Assembly (NCBI GenBank): GCA_000741495.1
Contig: JGZV01000001.1
Coordinates: forward strand, 372,001 to 436,000
Reading direction: 5' to 3'
DNA from: Bifidobacterium thermophilum
GTDB taxonomy: Bacteria > Actinomycetota > Actinomycetes > Actinomycetales > Bifidobacteriaceae
Length of the DNA stretch: 64,000 nucleotides
Shown one piece after another: positions 9,360 to 20,361 of the stretch. The notes under the pieces were generated by a model. The model saw only the letters and a program-made list of their open reading frames with translations, ran no database searches and was not told the DNA's origin. The stretch's first letter is position 1. Every line of letters begins with the position of its first letter. The position numbers and the translations under genes were made by a program.

Positions 9360-11471
9360 TCAGCGACGCTTCTTGCCACCAGTATGCTGATGGCCTGATT
9401 TCGCCTTTTTCCCGGTCTTGGTTTTCTTTGAGGCCTTCGCTTTCTTACCGGAAGTGGTGACGAACCGAACCTCATCGTGGCGATGATGCCCGCCTTTCTT
9501 GAACCCGTTCGCGCGGTGGCCGAACTCGCGGTCACGACGCTGCTTGCGGTTGTGTGGGCCCTCATCGTACGAGGAGATACGGCGTCCGGTGTGGCGTTGC
9601 GGCATGTCATCTTCACGGCCGGAGCGATCGAAGCGTTGCGCACGGTCGAAACGGTCAGTACGGTCGAAGGTGCGTTCACCGCGGTCAAAGCGGTCCTGAC
9701 GGTCGAAATCACGGTCGGAACGCTTCTTGCCGTGCTTATGGCCTTTGGCATCCTTATGCCCGTGACGCTTGGCATCCTTGAATGCTGGGAAATCATCGGA
9801 CGCGGCGAAATCCGCGGATTGCGGCTGGTCGAAGCGGTCGAACACTTCGCGGGAAGCATCAGCCTTGCCACCCTTGCCCTTGTGCTCGTGGCGATCGGCA
9901 TGGTCACGGCGCCCTTTACGGTCCTTACGATCCTTACGCTTGCGACCGCCGTCCTTCTTCTTGCCGTGCTTGTCGCCGAAGTCGATCTTGCCCAAATCCC
10001 AGCCTTCTACGACGGGCGCGACCTCACCGACAAGTTCAAGCAGTTCCGGGGAATCCGGTGTGACCGCGACCGGTTTCGCGTCAATGCCCGCGTTACGGAA
10101 CAGGCGGTGCGAGGACCGGCGCTGGTTCGGCAGCACGAGCGTGACCACGTCACCATGCTCGCCCGCACGCGCGGTACGGCCGGAACGGTGCAGGAACGAC
10201 TTCGGGTCAGCAGGCGGTTCGGTCTGGATCACCAAAGCGACATCGCTGACGTCGATGCCTCGCGCGGCGACATCCGTGGCGACCAGGACACGCACGAATC
10301 CACGCTCGAACGCGGCGAGATGATGATCGCGCTGCTTTTGCGACAGATTGCCCTGCAAATCGACCGCAGGAATGCCGTGCTTGACGAGCTTCTCGGCGAG
10401 TTCCTTGGCCTGGTATTTCGTGCGGGTGAAGATGATGCGCTTATCCTTGCCGCTGGCGAGCGCGCGAATCACCTCAGGCTTGTCATCCTTGGTGACCTTG
10501 AACACATGCTGGGTGAGCGTGTCGACCTGGGCGTCGGCGGCATCGACCGCGTGGACCTTCGGCTCATGCAGGAATTCGTCGACGAGCTTGTCGACACCGT
10601 GGTCGAGGGTCGCGGAGAACAGCATGCGCTGACCGTCCGGGGCGACTTGTGCGAGGAGTTTCTCGACGGACGGCAGGAAGCCCATGTCGGCCATTTCGTC
10701 AGCTTCGTCCAGCACCGCGACGCGTACGGATTCAAGGGTGAGCAGCTTCTGGTTGAGCAAATCCTCGAGACGGCCCGGGCAGGCGACGATGATTTGGGCG
10801 CCCCGACGCAGCCCGTCAACTTGACGGCCTTGTCGTACGCCGCCGTAAATGGTGACGGTGCGCATGCCGTACACTTCGGCCAGTGGGCGGACGACCTCAT
10901 CGATCTGGTTGACCAGTTCTCGCGTTGGGGCGAGGATGAGTGCGCGCGGATGCGGCAGCATGGCTTTCTTGCGTGCGTCCTTGTCGTCGCTGTTTTTCAG
11001 CGCGCGGAAGTCGCGGATCGCATCATCGGATTCGCTGGTTTGGGCGAGCTGCGCCACCAGCGGGATGGAGAAGGCGAGAGTCTTGCCGGAACCGGTTTGG
11101 CCGCGGCCGAGAATATCGCGTCCGGCGAGGGAGTCGGGCAGCGTGTCCGCTTGGATGGGGAATGCCGTGGTTTTGCCGTCACGCGCGAGCACGTCGACCA
11201 GCTCATGTGGAACCCCGAGTTCGGCGAAAGTGCGCGGCGGCTCGTCGCGGTGCGCCGCGGAATCAGCAGCCGCGGCTTCAGCTGCGGCGACATATTTGCT
11301 TTCGTGGAGTTCTTCTTCGATGTTCTGGTTCTTGAAGGAGGAGGTCTTGTCGCCACGGCGTTCGAAGCGTTTACCGCCCTTATGCCCGCCCTTGCCGTGA
11401 TGTTTGAAGGAATCGCCATGCCGCTTGCCGTCGTGCTTATGGGCATGCTGAGAGGATTTGGAATCAGTCAC
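9360..11471 (-). CDS. DEAD-box ATP-dependent RNA helicase with basic tails
   Basis: The protein has 703 residues and unwinds structured RNA, probably in ribosome assembly or cold-stress mRNA handling. A His/Lys-rich N-terminal tail precedes the core: a Q-motif region (FAELGVPHELVDVL), GRGQTGSGKT (motif I), PTRELVNQ (Ia), DEADEMADMGF (DEAD), SAT (III) and HRSGRTARAG (VI). The C-terminal 200 residues are very basic and carry a run of DRFDR-like repeats (RFDRGERTFDRTDRFDR), as in CsdA/DeaD-type helicases that bind RNA through disordered tails. Translation probably starts at a GTG; the upstream Shine-Dalgarno is weak. The high-GC coding region produces a long spurious open frame on the other strand. 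Confidence 0.92.
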   Translation of the reverse strand: MTDSKSSQHAHKHDGKRHGDSFKHHGKGGHKGGKRFERRGDKTSSFKNQNIEEELHESKYVAAAEAAAADSAAHRDEPPRTFAELGVPHELVDVLARDGKTTAFPIQADTLPDSLAGRDILGRGQTGSGKTLAFSIPLVAQLAQTSESDDAIRDFRALKNSDDKDARKKAMLPHPRALILAPTRELVNQIDEVVRPLAEVYGMRTVTIYGGVRQGRQVDGLRRGAQIIVACPGRLEDLLNQKLLTLESVRVAVLDEADEMADMGFLPSVEKLLAQVAPDGQRMLFSATLDHGVDKLVDEFLHEPKVHAVDAADAQVDTLTQHVFKVTKDDKPEVIRALASGKDKRIIFTRTKYQAKELAEKLVKHGIPAVDLQGNLSQKQRDHHLAAFERGFVRVLVATDVAARGIDVSDVALVIQTEPPADPKSFLHRSGRTARAGEHGDVVTLVLPNQRRSSHRLFRNAGIDAKPVAVTPDSPELLELVGEVAPVVEGWDLGKIDFGDKHGKKKDGGRKRKDRKDRKGRRDHADRHEHKGKGGKADASREVFDRFDQPQSADFAASDDFPAFKDAKRHGHKDAKGHKHGKKRSDRDFDRQDRFDRGERTFDRTDRFDRAQRFDRSGREDDMPQRHTGRRISSYDEGPHNRKQRRDREFGHRANGFKKGGHHRHDEVRFVTTSGKKAKASKKTKTGKKAKSGHQHTGGKKRR

Positions 11472-11626
11472 TGTGTTCTTTCGATCGTAAGTCGGCCGCG
11501 GAAGCGGCCCAGCCGCACTCCAGCGGCGTTATTCAGACACTTCAGTTTATCGCGAGGTGTCGAATTCGACGCGCGGCGCGCGGATCGACGCAGTGGCTCG
11601 GTATCGGCATGCGGTGCAAGTGGTGG

Positions 11627-12499
11627 TCAATATGTTTTGACGGCCAGATCGACGGTCAAAATCACACCGGCGATCACAGCCGCCCCGCGCATGATACGTG
11701 CGGGGATTTTCCTGGTGATTGCCGGGGCAATATAGCTACCGGCGAAGCATCCGAGACACATGGCGATCGCCAGCGGCCAATCGACGACGCCACGCATGAT
11801 GAACACCACGGAGGCGCTCATATTCGCACCCCATCCGATCAGGGTTTTCAGCGCGTTGACCTGATGGAACGGTCCGATGCCAGCGGCGTCAAGCACCGCA
11901 AGGACCAACGTGCCCGCGCCGGCTCCGAAATAGCCACTGTAGATTGCGCAGCATGACACGCCAAGCCAGACCCACCACGGGTCTTCGGAGAGCGGCTCGG
12001 TTTGTGTACGGACGAGCGGACGGGAACGCCGCTTCCCTGTATTGCCGTCCGGCGATGCCTCATTCAGTCCCAGCTGGACAACTTGCGCCTGTGCTGCCGC
12101 GGCGGCCTGCCTAGCTTCGGCACGACCGCGCGGATTGAGGGCGATGGCCGCACTGCTGAGCGCGATCAGCGGCGGGACAACGAATTCGAAGACCTTCGGA
12201 TCAAGTCCAAGCAGCAGCAACGCGCCCAGGATGCCGCCGACCACGCCAATCGACACGTAAATCGCGGCCCTGAGATGCAATCCATGCAACTCCTTGCGCG
12301 CGCCGAGCACGCCGCCGAATCCTGTGCCCAGTACACCGACCGTGTTCGACGCGTTGGCGAGGACGGGAGGTACGCCCAGCGCCAACAGTGCAGGGTAGGA
12401 AATCAGCGATGATGCGCCCACAGCGTATCCGACGAATCCTGCGCCCACGCCGGCGAGCACCACCAACAGCAACGTCAGTATGGAATATCCTGCAATCAT
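11627..12499 (-). CDS. TauE/SafE-family sulfite/anion exporter
   Basis: A 290-residue integral membrane protein with about eight hydrophobic segments, starting YSILTLLLVVLAGVGAGFVGY. It has the two-half layout of TSUP proteins, with a glycine-rich stretch near the start of each half (VGYAVGASSLISYPAL and GYFGAGAGTLVLAVLDAAG). The family exports sulfite, organosulfonates or related anions. The frame extends further upstream, but ATG at 12499 is chosen because AGGGAGAC precedes it at good spacing and the extra residues are not family-like. It is divergent from ettA across a gap of about 580 bp that holds a palindrome array. Confidence 0.82.
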   Translation of the reverse strand: MIAGYSILTLLLVVLAGVGAGFVGYAVGASSLISYPALLALGVPPVLANASNTVGVLGTGFGGVLGARKELHGLHLRAAIYVSIGVVGGILGALLLLGLDPKVFEFVVPPLIALSSAAIALNPRGRAEARQAAAAAQAQVVQLGLNEASPDGNTGKRRSRPLVRTQTEPLSEDPWWVWLGVSCCAIYSGYFGAGAGTLVLAVLDAAGIGPFHQVNALKTLIGWGANMSASVVFIMRGVVDWPLAIAMCLGCFAGSYIAPAITRKIPARIMRGAAVIAGVILTVDLAVKTY

Positions 12500-12723
12500 C
12501 GTGTCTCCCTGCCTCGTTGGATGCCGGCGACACAGCGTGCCGCCGCCTGTCCTGTTGCCCATACTCAGTCGTCGCAATTCCGGCGTTCCACAATATCGTC
12601 GTTTGATACTACGAGGACCCCACGCAAGTGTCCATATTGTTGTCCATATCGTGAACATGTGCGGAGACGCCTATCTGTGCGGCAATCTCGAACGCCACCG
12701 CCATGGAACCATATCGCGCCATG

Positions 12724-12961
12724 GTGCGACCAGTCAGTCACACGATGGCCAGATACCAATCAGTCATCCTGCATTCGATGAGGACAATCGCCCGCGGTGA
12801 GACCAATCGGTCACACAACAAGCAGAAACCGGCCGGCAGGCCTACCGAGACCTGTGTCAATCGTCTGCGGTGCGACCAACCAGTCGCACCCGCGGCCAGA
12901 TACCCACCGGACTGCCGCAAAACCGGCAGTATCCGCCCGCCGTGCGATGCGTCGGACACAT
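12724..12961. repeat. three 20-bp palindromes at exact 73-nt spacing
   Basis: Within the 584-bp gap between the exporter and ettA, three 7-6-7 palindromes start at 12724, 12797 and 12870: GTGCGACCAGTCAGTCACAC, GTGAGACCAATCGGTCACAC and GTGCGACCAACCAGTCGCAC. The spacing is 73 and 73 nt. A degenerate fourth copy (GTGCGA...GACACAT) starts at 12942. The linkers are loosely repeated too (GCCAGATACC after copies 1 and 3, a CAATCG-YC-YGCG block before copies 2 and 3), so this is a 73-bp tandem repeat whose palindrome is best kept. No T-tract follows any copy. The first part of the gap, 12500-12650, shows nothing clear. Confidence 0.75.
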
Positions 12962-13083
12962 GGCTCGCCGAAATTCATCAACCCCGCCCGCTGTAGACCG
13001 TATACGCCATAATGGAAGGGTTATTGTGACCGATTACATTCCATATGCGTCCACGCGGCGCACATCAGGAGAACGGAACAACT

Positions 13084-14760
<1,677 letters not shown>

Positions 14761-14809
14761 TACTCGCAAACCCGCGGATCCGCAGTATCACTGCGTCGTA
14801 CAGTCATCG

Positions 14810-14849
14810 GGAAGCCTCCCTGCCGATTATCATGGGCAGGGAGGCTTCC
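14810..14849 (+). terminator. ettA terminator hairpin
   Basis: A perfect 15-bp stem (GGAAGCCTCCCTGCC with its complement) with a 10-nt loop, 50 nt after the ettA stop. No long T-tract. Confidence 0.7.
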
Positions 14850-14994
14850 GCGTATTCCGACATCAGTTCATCACCCTGTCACCGAACATTCATCCGGCGC
14901 CATACCACGTTTACACATATGAGGGCGAATCGAATCGCACCGGAAATACACGACTGCTGTACTAGGTGCCAACACACGGCACGTGCGCAGCATG

Positions 14995-15034
14995 CGGATT
15001 TCGTGGCTATGCGCTGGTTCTTCTGCGAAATCCG
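14995..15034. repeat. inverted repeat upstream of tesB
   Basis: CGGATTTCG at 14995-15003 is matched by CGAAATCCG at 15026-15034. It lies about 100 nt before the tesB start and could be an operator or a leader hairpin. Nothing else was recognised in the 375-nt gap beyond the ettA hairpin. Confidence 0.4.
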
Positions 15035-15135
15035 AAGGTCTTCCGTTGAACGGATTAGACTACACCATGCGGCGCATGACGTCGACCGAACTACGCTCAC
15101 CGCGCTGACCGGCGGGCAGGCAGAAAAGAGCGATT

Positions 15136-16020
15136 ATGACGCAGAACGAACCGATGACACCGTTGAAGCATTTGGTGAAAGTACTGAAGTTGGGCACACC
15201 CTCACCGCATCGTGACCACACGTATATCAATGGCGAAAGCCTGTACTTCCCCACCGGACGCGTGTACGGCGGCCAAGTGATTGCGCAATCGGTTGTCGCG
15301 GCGGCGAAAACCGTGCCGAACGGCCGGCTCCCCCACTCCATTCACGGGTATTTCATCGCCGCCGGGGATATTCATCAGGATGTGCTGTTCGACGTGGAAA
15401 CCTTGCGTGACGGGCATTCGTTCTCGTCGCGTCGCGTCAACGTCACGCAAGCGCAAGGGCCGATTCTCACCGCTATCGCAAGTTTTCAGGAAACCGGCCA
15501 ACGTGGCGTCGAATTCGCCGACCCCATGCCGTCGGACGTGCCCGGACCAGAAAATCTCACCAGTGCGAAACAGCTGATGGAACCGTATGCGGACCGTTCA
15601 CCCTTCGCTGATTTTTACGCCAGTAAATCCCCGTTTGATATCCGCCATGTGACGCCGACCATCATGCTGGGCGCCGACCACAAGTCAGCGGACCGTGACA
15701 GCGGCCGTCAAATGGTGTGGATGAAAGCCGACGGCACCGCCGACGTACCGCAGGTGATGCATCGAGCGATGCTGGCGCTCGGCTGCGACCAAATCATGAT
15801 GGAACCGGTACTGCGCCGGGCGGGGTTGAGCATCTCGACACCAGGGATTTCCTACGCGTCCATCGACCATTCAATGTGGTGGTATCGCGATATCGATATC
15901 AACCAGTGGCATCTGTATGTCCAAGACACTCCGACCGCCGCTCACGGACGTGGTCTGGCACTGGCGAAAGTGTATTCGTGTGAAGGCGAGCTCGTCGCCG
16001 TCATGGCGCAGGAAGCATGA
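15136..16020 (+). CDS. tesB: acyl-CoA thioesterase II (TesB-like)
   Basis: The 294-residue length fits bacterial TesB, which hydrolyses acyl-CoA to free fatty acid and CoA. Both hot-dog halves are present: the N-terminal half has GRVYGGQVIAQSVVAAAKTV and HSIHGYFIAAGDIHQDVLFDVETLRDGHSFSSR-type strands; the C-terminal half has YASIDHSMWWYRDIDINQWHLY and HGRGLALAKVYSCEGELVAVMAQE. It stands alone between two hairpins. The Shine-Dalgarno (AAAAGAG) is weak; ATG at codon 7 is an alternative start. Confidence 0.9.
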   Translation: MTQNEPMTPLKHLVKVLKLGTPSPHRDHTYINGESLYFPTGRVYGGQVIAQSVVAAAKTVPNGRLPHSIHGYFIAAGDIHQDVLFDVETLRDGHSFSSRRVNVTQAQGPILTAIASFQETGQRGVEFADPMPSDVPGPENLTSAKQLMEPYADRSPFADFYASKSPFDIRHVTPTIMLGADHKSADRDSGRQMVWMKADGTADVPQVMHRAMLALGCDQIMMEPVLRRAGLSISTPGISYASIDHSMWWYRDIDINQWHLYVQDTPTAAHGRGLALAKVYSCEGELVAVMAQEA

Positions 16021-16099
16021 TCCGCGTTCCCAATGAAACGCTCGACACGCTGCAATCCGCCGACAGCCCCACCTCTGCAAACTAACCGACTCCTCCAAA

Positions 16100-16141
16100 C
16101 CTTCTGCCGACACTGGCATGGCTCTCAGCGTCGGCAGAAGG
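16100..16141. terminator. bidirectional hairpin between tesB and the DUF3180 gene
   Basis: A 12-bp stem (CCTTCTGCCGAC with its complement) with an 18-nt loop between convergent genes. The arm sequence recurs in the hairpin at 56745-56784. Confidence 0.65.
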
Positions 16142-16148
16142 TGGGAGG

Positions 16149-16727
16149 TCAGCGACGACGGTGAGGAGTCGGCAGGGTGTTCTCGCCGGGATTGATTTCT
16201 TTGGCGGCGCCACCGCGGGCCAGTTGTCGTTGCTCGCGCTGACGTTCCTTGACTTTCGGGTTGTCCGATCCTTCATCAGGCGGCAACTGGCAGAACCATT
16301 CGCTGATGATGCCGATGATCATATCAATCAAACTGACCACCGCGGCGATGGCGCATTCACGGATGGCACTCGCATAATACGGCGCCTCACCATGTGGCAA
16401 TGCGGACACCAGCTGCACGCCGTACCAGCCCAGCAGAAACGCCGCAGCCAATCCGAGCGCCTTTGACAGGATCAGCGTGTTGACCGCGCGTTCCGGGTCA
16501 AGCCGTCGCGTACGCTTCTTCGGATCGGTATGCGAGTACGTGCGTACTTGGATCGCCAGAGCGAGCACCACCAGCCCCATAACGAGCATGACCACGGACA
16601 CGGCAATCGGGGCGCCCAGCATGTCGAATTGCAGGCTTTCTGAAAGTTTGACCACACCGAGACCGCACAAGCATCCGACCAATACGGCGATCACATACTG
16701 CCACCATGGGGTTCTGCGCATGATCAT
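16149..16727 (-). CDS. DUF3180 membrane protein
   Basis: A membrane protein of about 192 residues with four hydrophobic segments (WWQYVIAVLVGCLCGLGVV, AVSVVMLVMGLVVLALAIQV, ALGLAAAFLLGWYGVQLV and CAIAAVVSLIDMIIGII) and a basic C-terminal tail. In actinobacteria DUF3180 proteins regularly follow folK, as here; their function is unknown. AGGAG precedes a cluster of possible starts (TTG 16730, ATG 16727, ATG 16721). ATG 16727 is reported, but 16721 has the better spacing. Confidence 0.85.
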   Translation of the reverse strand: MIMRRTPWWQYVIAVLVGCLCGLGVVKLSESLQFDMLGAPIAVSVVMLVMGLVVLALAIQVRTYSHTDPKKRTRRLDPERAVNTLILSKALGLAAAFLLGWYGVQLVSALPHGEAPYYASAIRECAIAAVVSLIDMIIGIISEWFCQLPPDEGSDNPKVKERQREQRQLARGGAAKEINPGENTLPTPHRRR

Positions 16728-16752
16728 CAATCTCCTCTCGTATTGGCGGCGT

Positions 16753-17736
16753 TCATTGCATGCCTCCTAGAATCCAGCTGTCTGACAGCAATCCCACTTG
16801 CGTCGCATCAGGAGCCAACGCCAGCAGATATGGCAGAGGATCACCGTCGAGCCGGGCATCCGGCTCAATATCCATCCACGGGGCGAGAATCGCCGCACTG
16901 GTTTTCGCTTCCTGCCAGCCGACTTGTTCACGCCGACCGGTCTCGGCATCAGAGCGCATGACAACCATATGCAATGCGAGCGCGTCACGATGCTTTCCAC
17001 TGATGGATTCCAGCAGATGGCTGAACGCTGGGGCGTCAAGACGCGTGTCCACGAGCACCACCGCTGACATCGTATCCGGGCCGTCAATGGCGCTGACATG
17101 GTAGAGCGGCGAAATGCCGGTCACCTGGTTACCGGGGATGCTGTCCAAAGCGACGACCGCGGCACGCATCAGGCGTTCCCCGTCGTCACCACCGCGCATG
17201 GCGATAACGGCGTGGGACGACTGCTGCGCTTGTGCCGCACCATCAGCATGTCTGGTATCAGCACCATGCTGGCTGCCACTACGGCGTCCGCCGACCTCTT
17301 GTCTCGGCATCGATCCACTGGCCTGTGCCGCTGGCGTGGCATCATCATGATCGGTGTCATCGGCCAGACGGTGGACGTTCACGGCGATATCGTCAACAGC
17401 CATACCGTGAGGATGCCCGGCGTGGAGCACTACGTCAACGCTATGGACGCGGTGGGACAGCAACACCGCCTGCGCGATGCGCCCGGCGATGGTTTCCAAC
17501 AGCACGCAATCGTATGCGCCCGTAGTCATAACTTGCCGTACCCGATCGGCCAACTGGGCGTAATCCACGGTTTGCGTAATGTCATCGCCGGCGATGGCGC
17601 CGCGCAAATCAAGCTCGACGGTGACATCAGCCCGCAAATCGTGCCAGCGTGGGGCGGTATTGTGATCAGAACAAGCGGACGGGGACCCGCTCTGCCCTGC
17701 GGCGGCGCGAATCCCCGTCAAACGTATCGAATCCAT
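16753..17736 (-). CDS. folBK: degenerate FolB-FolK fusion (dihydroneopterin aldolase / HPPK)
   Basis: 327 residues. Residues 1-123 align with dihydroneopterin aldolase (IRLTGI..., DDITQTVDYAQLADRV, LLETIAGRIAQAVL), but the early segment carrying the catalytic Glu is replaced by AAAGQSGSPSACSD and the Lys-Pro near residue 107 reads AGHPHG. A linker of about 50 residues leads to a HPPK-like part from residue 175 (HAVIAM, NQVTGISPLYHVSAIDGPD, LAPWMDIEPDARL). That part lacks the G-S-N loop (reads RGG) and the whole RxxGPRxxDxDxL signature (reads KHRDALALHMVVM). The fold may survive, but neither activity is likely. It starts 4 nt after ftsH and is followed by DUF3180, the normal actinobacterial order except that folE and folP are missing. 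Confidence 0.75.
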   Translation of the reverse strand: MDSIRLTGIRAAAGQSGSPSACSDHNTAPRWHDLRADVTVELDLRGAIAGDDITQTVDYAQLADRVRQVMTTGAYDCVLLETIAGRIAQAVLLSHRVHSVDVVLHAGHPHGMAVDDIAVNVHRLADDTDHDDATPAAQASGSMPRQEVGGRRSGSQHGADTRHADGAAQAQQSSHAVIAMRGGDDGERLMRAAVVALDSIPGNQVTGISPLYHVSAIDGPDTMSAVVLVDTRLDAPAFSHLLESISGKHRDALALHMVVMRSDAETGRREQVGWQEAKTSAAILAPWMDIEPDARLDGDPLPYLLALAPDATQVGLLSDSWILGGMQ

Positions 17737-17740
17737 ACGC

Positions 17741-19795
17741 TCACTCGCCCGGCTTCATGCCGACACCGCGTTTGAGCGAATCCGGAATCTCGACCGGAGG
17801 CTTGTCGGAATCAGGACGACGCTCATCGGACAGCCATACCTCACGCTTCGGGGCTTTCTTCACGTTCGCGAAGATTGCGGCAAGCTCCTTCTCGTTGAGG
17901 GTTTCCTTGACCAGCAGCTGGCGAACCAGTTCGTCAAGAATGTCACGGTTGTCGTTGATCGCGTTCCACGCTTCGGTATGCGCGTTCTCGACGAGCTTGT
18001 CCACTTCCTCGTCGATGATTTGCGCGGTGCGTTCCGAGTACGGGCGGGGCTTCAACCCGTCGTAATCGTCCTGAGCGTCCGCGTTATCCCACTTGATGGC
18101 GCCAAGCTTCGAGGAGAAGCCATATTCGAGGACCATCTTGCGTGCGATCTTCGTGGCTTTCTCAATATCGTTCGACGCGCCGGTGGTCGGGTCGTGGAAC
18201 ACGATTTCCTCAGCGGTACGCCCACCCATCGCGTACGCCATCTGGTCGAGCAGCTGATTGCGGGACTCGGAATAGCGGTCCGAAGTCGGCATGACCGCCG
18301 TGTAGCCGAGGGCACGGCCTCGCGGCAGGATCGTCACCTTGGTCACCGGGTCGGTGTCGTGCATGCACGCGGCGACCAAGGCGTGGCCGCCCTCATGGTA
18401 GGCGGTGTTGCGCAGCTCATTGAGTGCCATACCCTTGGACTGGCGCTTCGGCCCCGCCTGTACACGGTCGATGGCCTCGTCAATGGCACGGTTGTCGATC
18501 AGCTGGGCACCGGCACGGGCGCACAGCAGCGCGGCCTCGTTGAGCACGTTCGCCAAATCAGCGCCTGTGAAGCCGGGTGTACGTACGGCGACCATATGCA
18601 GGTCGACGTCCGGCACGAACGGCTTGCCTTTGGCGTGAACCTTCAAAATCGCCTCACGGCCTTCCAGATCCGGGGCTTCGACCGCGACCTGACGGTCGAA
18701 ACGGCCAGGACGCAGCAGAGCCGGATCAAGCACGTCGGGACGGTTCGTCGCAGCAATGATGATCAGATTCGTGTCATTGTCGAAACCATCCATCTCAACG
18801 AGCAGCTGGTTCAAAGTCTGCTCACGCTCATCATGCCCACCGCTCATACCGGAGCCACGTTTGCGGCCGACAGCGTCGATCTCGTCGATGAAGATGATCG
18901 CCGGAGCGTTCTTCTTCGCCTCATCGAACAGTTCACGCACACGGGAGGCGCCAAGGCCGACGAACATCTCGACGAAGTCGGAGCCTGACGTCGCGTAGAA
19001 CGGCACGCCCGCCTCACCTGCGATAGCGCGCGCAAGCAGCGTCTTACCGGTTCCAGGAGGGCCATACAGCAGCACGCCACGCGGAATGCGGGCACCCAGT
19101 GCCTTGTACTTGGACGGGTCCTTGAGGAAGTCCTTGATCTCTTCGACTTCCTGCAATGCGGCATCCTCGCCCTTGACATCGGAGAAGCGGGTACTCGGCG
19201 TCTGGCCTTCAAGCAGCTTCCCGCTGTTCTTGCGTCCGCCCATGCCGAGCATACCGTTGCTCATGCGGCTCATCATGAACCACAACAATCCGAGGAATAT
19301 CAGCAACGGCAGGATGGAAGTGATGAGGTAGGACATCGTGCTGGTCTGCTGCATGCTTGATGTCCAACCGTTGCTGGGCTGATCGGCCTTCACCGCCTTG
19401 ATGATATCGGCGCCCTGCGCGAAGGTGTAGTAGAACTGCACGTTCTTGCCGTAATTATGCGTTTTGCCTTGCGCATCGGTTTTCGAAAAATCGTTCTTGA
19501 GTTCAAGCTTGACCAGCTGCCGGTTGTCAATAACCTCAGCATACGTGGCCTGGCCGTTGTTGAGCAGCTTCAAGCCATCTTCCGTGTTGATGGTCTGCGT
19601 GCCGCTGGACGCGAACATCTGGAACGCGCCGATGGTGAGCAGCACCAGCACAACCACCCACAGCCACGGGGACTGCCACCACGGACGATTACCGTTGCCG
19701 CCTTTCGGCGTGTTATCGGAATCACCGCGGCGGAATGGGTTACCGTTGTTCCCACCCATTGGAGGCCGCTGTTGCGGGCCCTGCGGATAGCTCAT
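17741..19795 (-). CDS. ftsH: ATP-dependent zinc metalloprotease FtsH
   Basis: The 684-residue membrane-anchored AAA+ protease degrades misfolded and regulatory membrane proteins. A Gly/Pro-rich cytoplasmic start precedes two membrane helices near residues 44-62 and 156-174 that flank an extracytoplasmic domain. Next come Walker A GPPGTGKT (245-252), Walker B FIDEID (302-307), the second region of homology ([20 protein letters not shown]), and the zinc site HEGGH (467-471) in place of the more common HEAGH but keeping HExxH. It overlaps hpt by 4 nt, which suggests translational coupling. Confidence 0.96.
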   Translation of the reverse strand: MSYPQGPQQRPPMGGNNGNPFRRGDSDNTPKGGNGNRPWWQSPWLWVVVLVLLTIGAFQMFASSGTQTINTEDGLKLLNNGQATYAEVIDNRQLVKLELKNDFSKTDAQGKTHNYGKNVQFYYTFAQGADIIKAVKADQPSNGWTSSMQQTSTMSYLITSILPLLIFLGLLWFMMSRMSNGMLGMGGRKNSGKLLEGQTPSTRFSDVKGEDAALQEVEEIKDFLKDPSKYKALGARIPRGVLLYGPPGTGKTLLARAIAGEAGVPFYATSGSDFVEMFVGLGASRVRELFDEAKKNAPAIIFIDEIDAVGRKRGSGMSGGHDEREQTLNQLLVEMDGFDNDTNLIIIAATNRPDVLDPALLRPGRFDRQVAVEAPDLEGREAILKVHAKGKPFVPDVDLHMVAVRTPGFTGADLANVLNEAALLCARAGAQLIDNRAIDEAIDRVQAGPKRQSKGMALNELRNTAYHEGGHALVAACMHDTDPVTKVTILPRGRALGYTAVMPTSDRYSESRNQLLDQMAYAMGGRTAEEIVFHDPTTGASNDIEKATKIARKMVLEYGFSSKLGAIKWDNADAQDDYDGLKPRPYSERTAQIIDEEVDKLVENAHTEAWNAINDNRDILDELVRQLLVKETLNEKELAAIFANVKKAPKREVWLSDERRPDSDKPPVEIPDSLKRGVGMKPGE

Positions 19796-20361
19796 GCCTG
19801 TTCTCCTTGATATACTTCCGGCTTCAGCACCGCGATCGAATCGAGGTTGCGGAAACGTTCGTCATAGTCGAGGCCGAATCCGACAACAAACTCGTCGGGG
19901 ACCTCATACCCCTTGTACTTTACCTGTACGTCGACTTCGCGCCGGGAAGGCTTCTCCAAGAGCGCGAAGACCTCCACGGATTGTGCACCCCGACGCTTGA
20001 GTTCTTCAACCAGCCAAGCGAGCGTACGACCGGAATCCACGATGTCTTCGACGATGAGCACGTTGCGCCCACGCACGTCCGTGGACAGATCTTGGCGTAC
20101 CGTAATCGTTCCGCTGCTTGATGTCCCCGAACCGTAACTGGACAGGCTCATGAAATCCATCTGCACCGGAATGCTCATCGCCTGCGAGAATGCGACCATG
20201 GTGTTGACCGCGCCCTTAAGCACTGCCACGAGCAGCGGGTCCTTGCCACGGTAGTCTTGGCTCACCTGTGCGGCAACTTCATCGATTTTCTTGTGGATAT
20301 CGGTTTTGCTGATCAACTCGTGGTCGATCTGGTCTTGAACGTCAGCGATTTTCATGCCCAC
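19792..20361 (-). CDS. hpt: hypoxanthine phosphoribosyltransferase
   Basis: A 189-residue purine-salvage enzyme that makes IMP/GMP from hypoxanthine or guanine and PRPP. The PRPP-binding motif VLIVEDIVDSGRTL and the early YRGKDPLLVAVLKGAVNTM segment are clear, and the late VVGFGLDYDERFRNLDSIAVL matches the family end. It overlaps tilS upstream by 20 nt and ftsH downstream by 4 nt, the classic tilS-hpt-ftsH operon. Confidence 0.95.
   Translation of the reverse strand: MGMKIADVQDQIDHELISKTDIHKKIDEVAAQVSQDYRGKDPLLVAVLKGAVNTMVAFSQAMSIPVQMDFMSLSSYGSGTSSSGTITVRQDLSTDVRGRNVLIVEDIVDSGRTLAWLVEELKRRGAQSVEVFALLEKPSRREVDVQVKYKGYEVPDEFVVGFGLDYDERFRNLDSIAVLKPEVYQGEQA

Noticed and set aside
9477-11735. A 752-codon open frame on the plus strand opposite the DEAD-box helicase
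   Set aside because: It mirrors the helicase codon for codon, has low-complexity hydrophobic composition and no recognisable domain; it is a high-GC shadow.
12724-12889. CRISPR array
   Set aside because: The repeats are 20-bp palindromes at 73-nt spacing with partly conserved linkers; spacers would be unrelated and shorter, and no cas gene is present.
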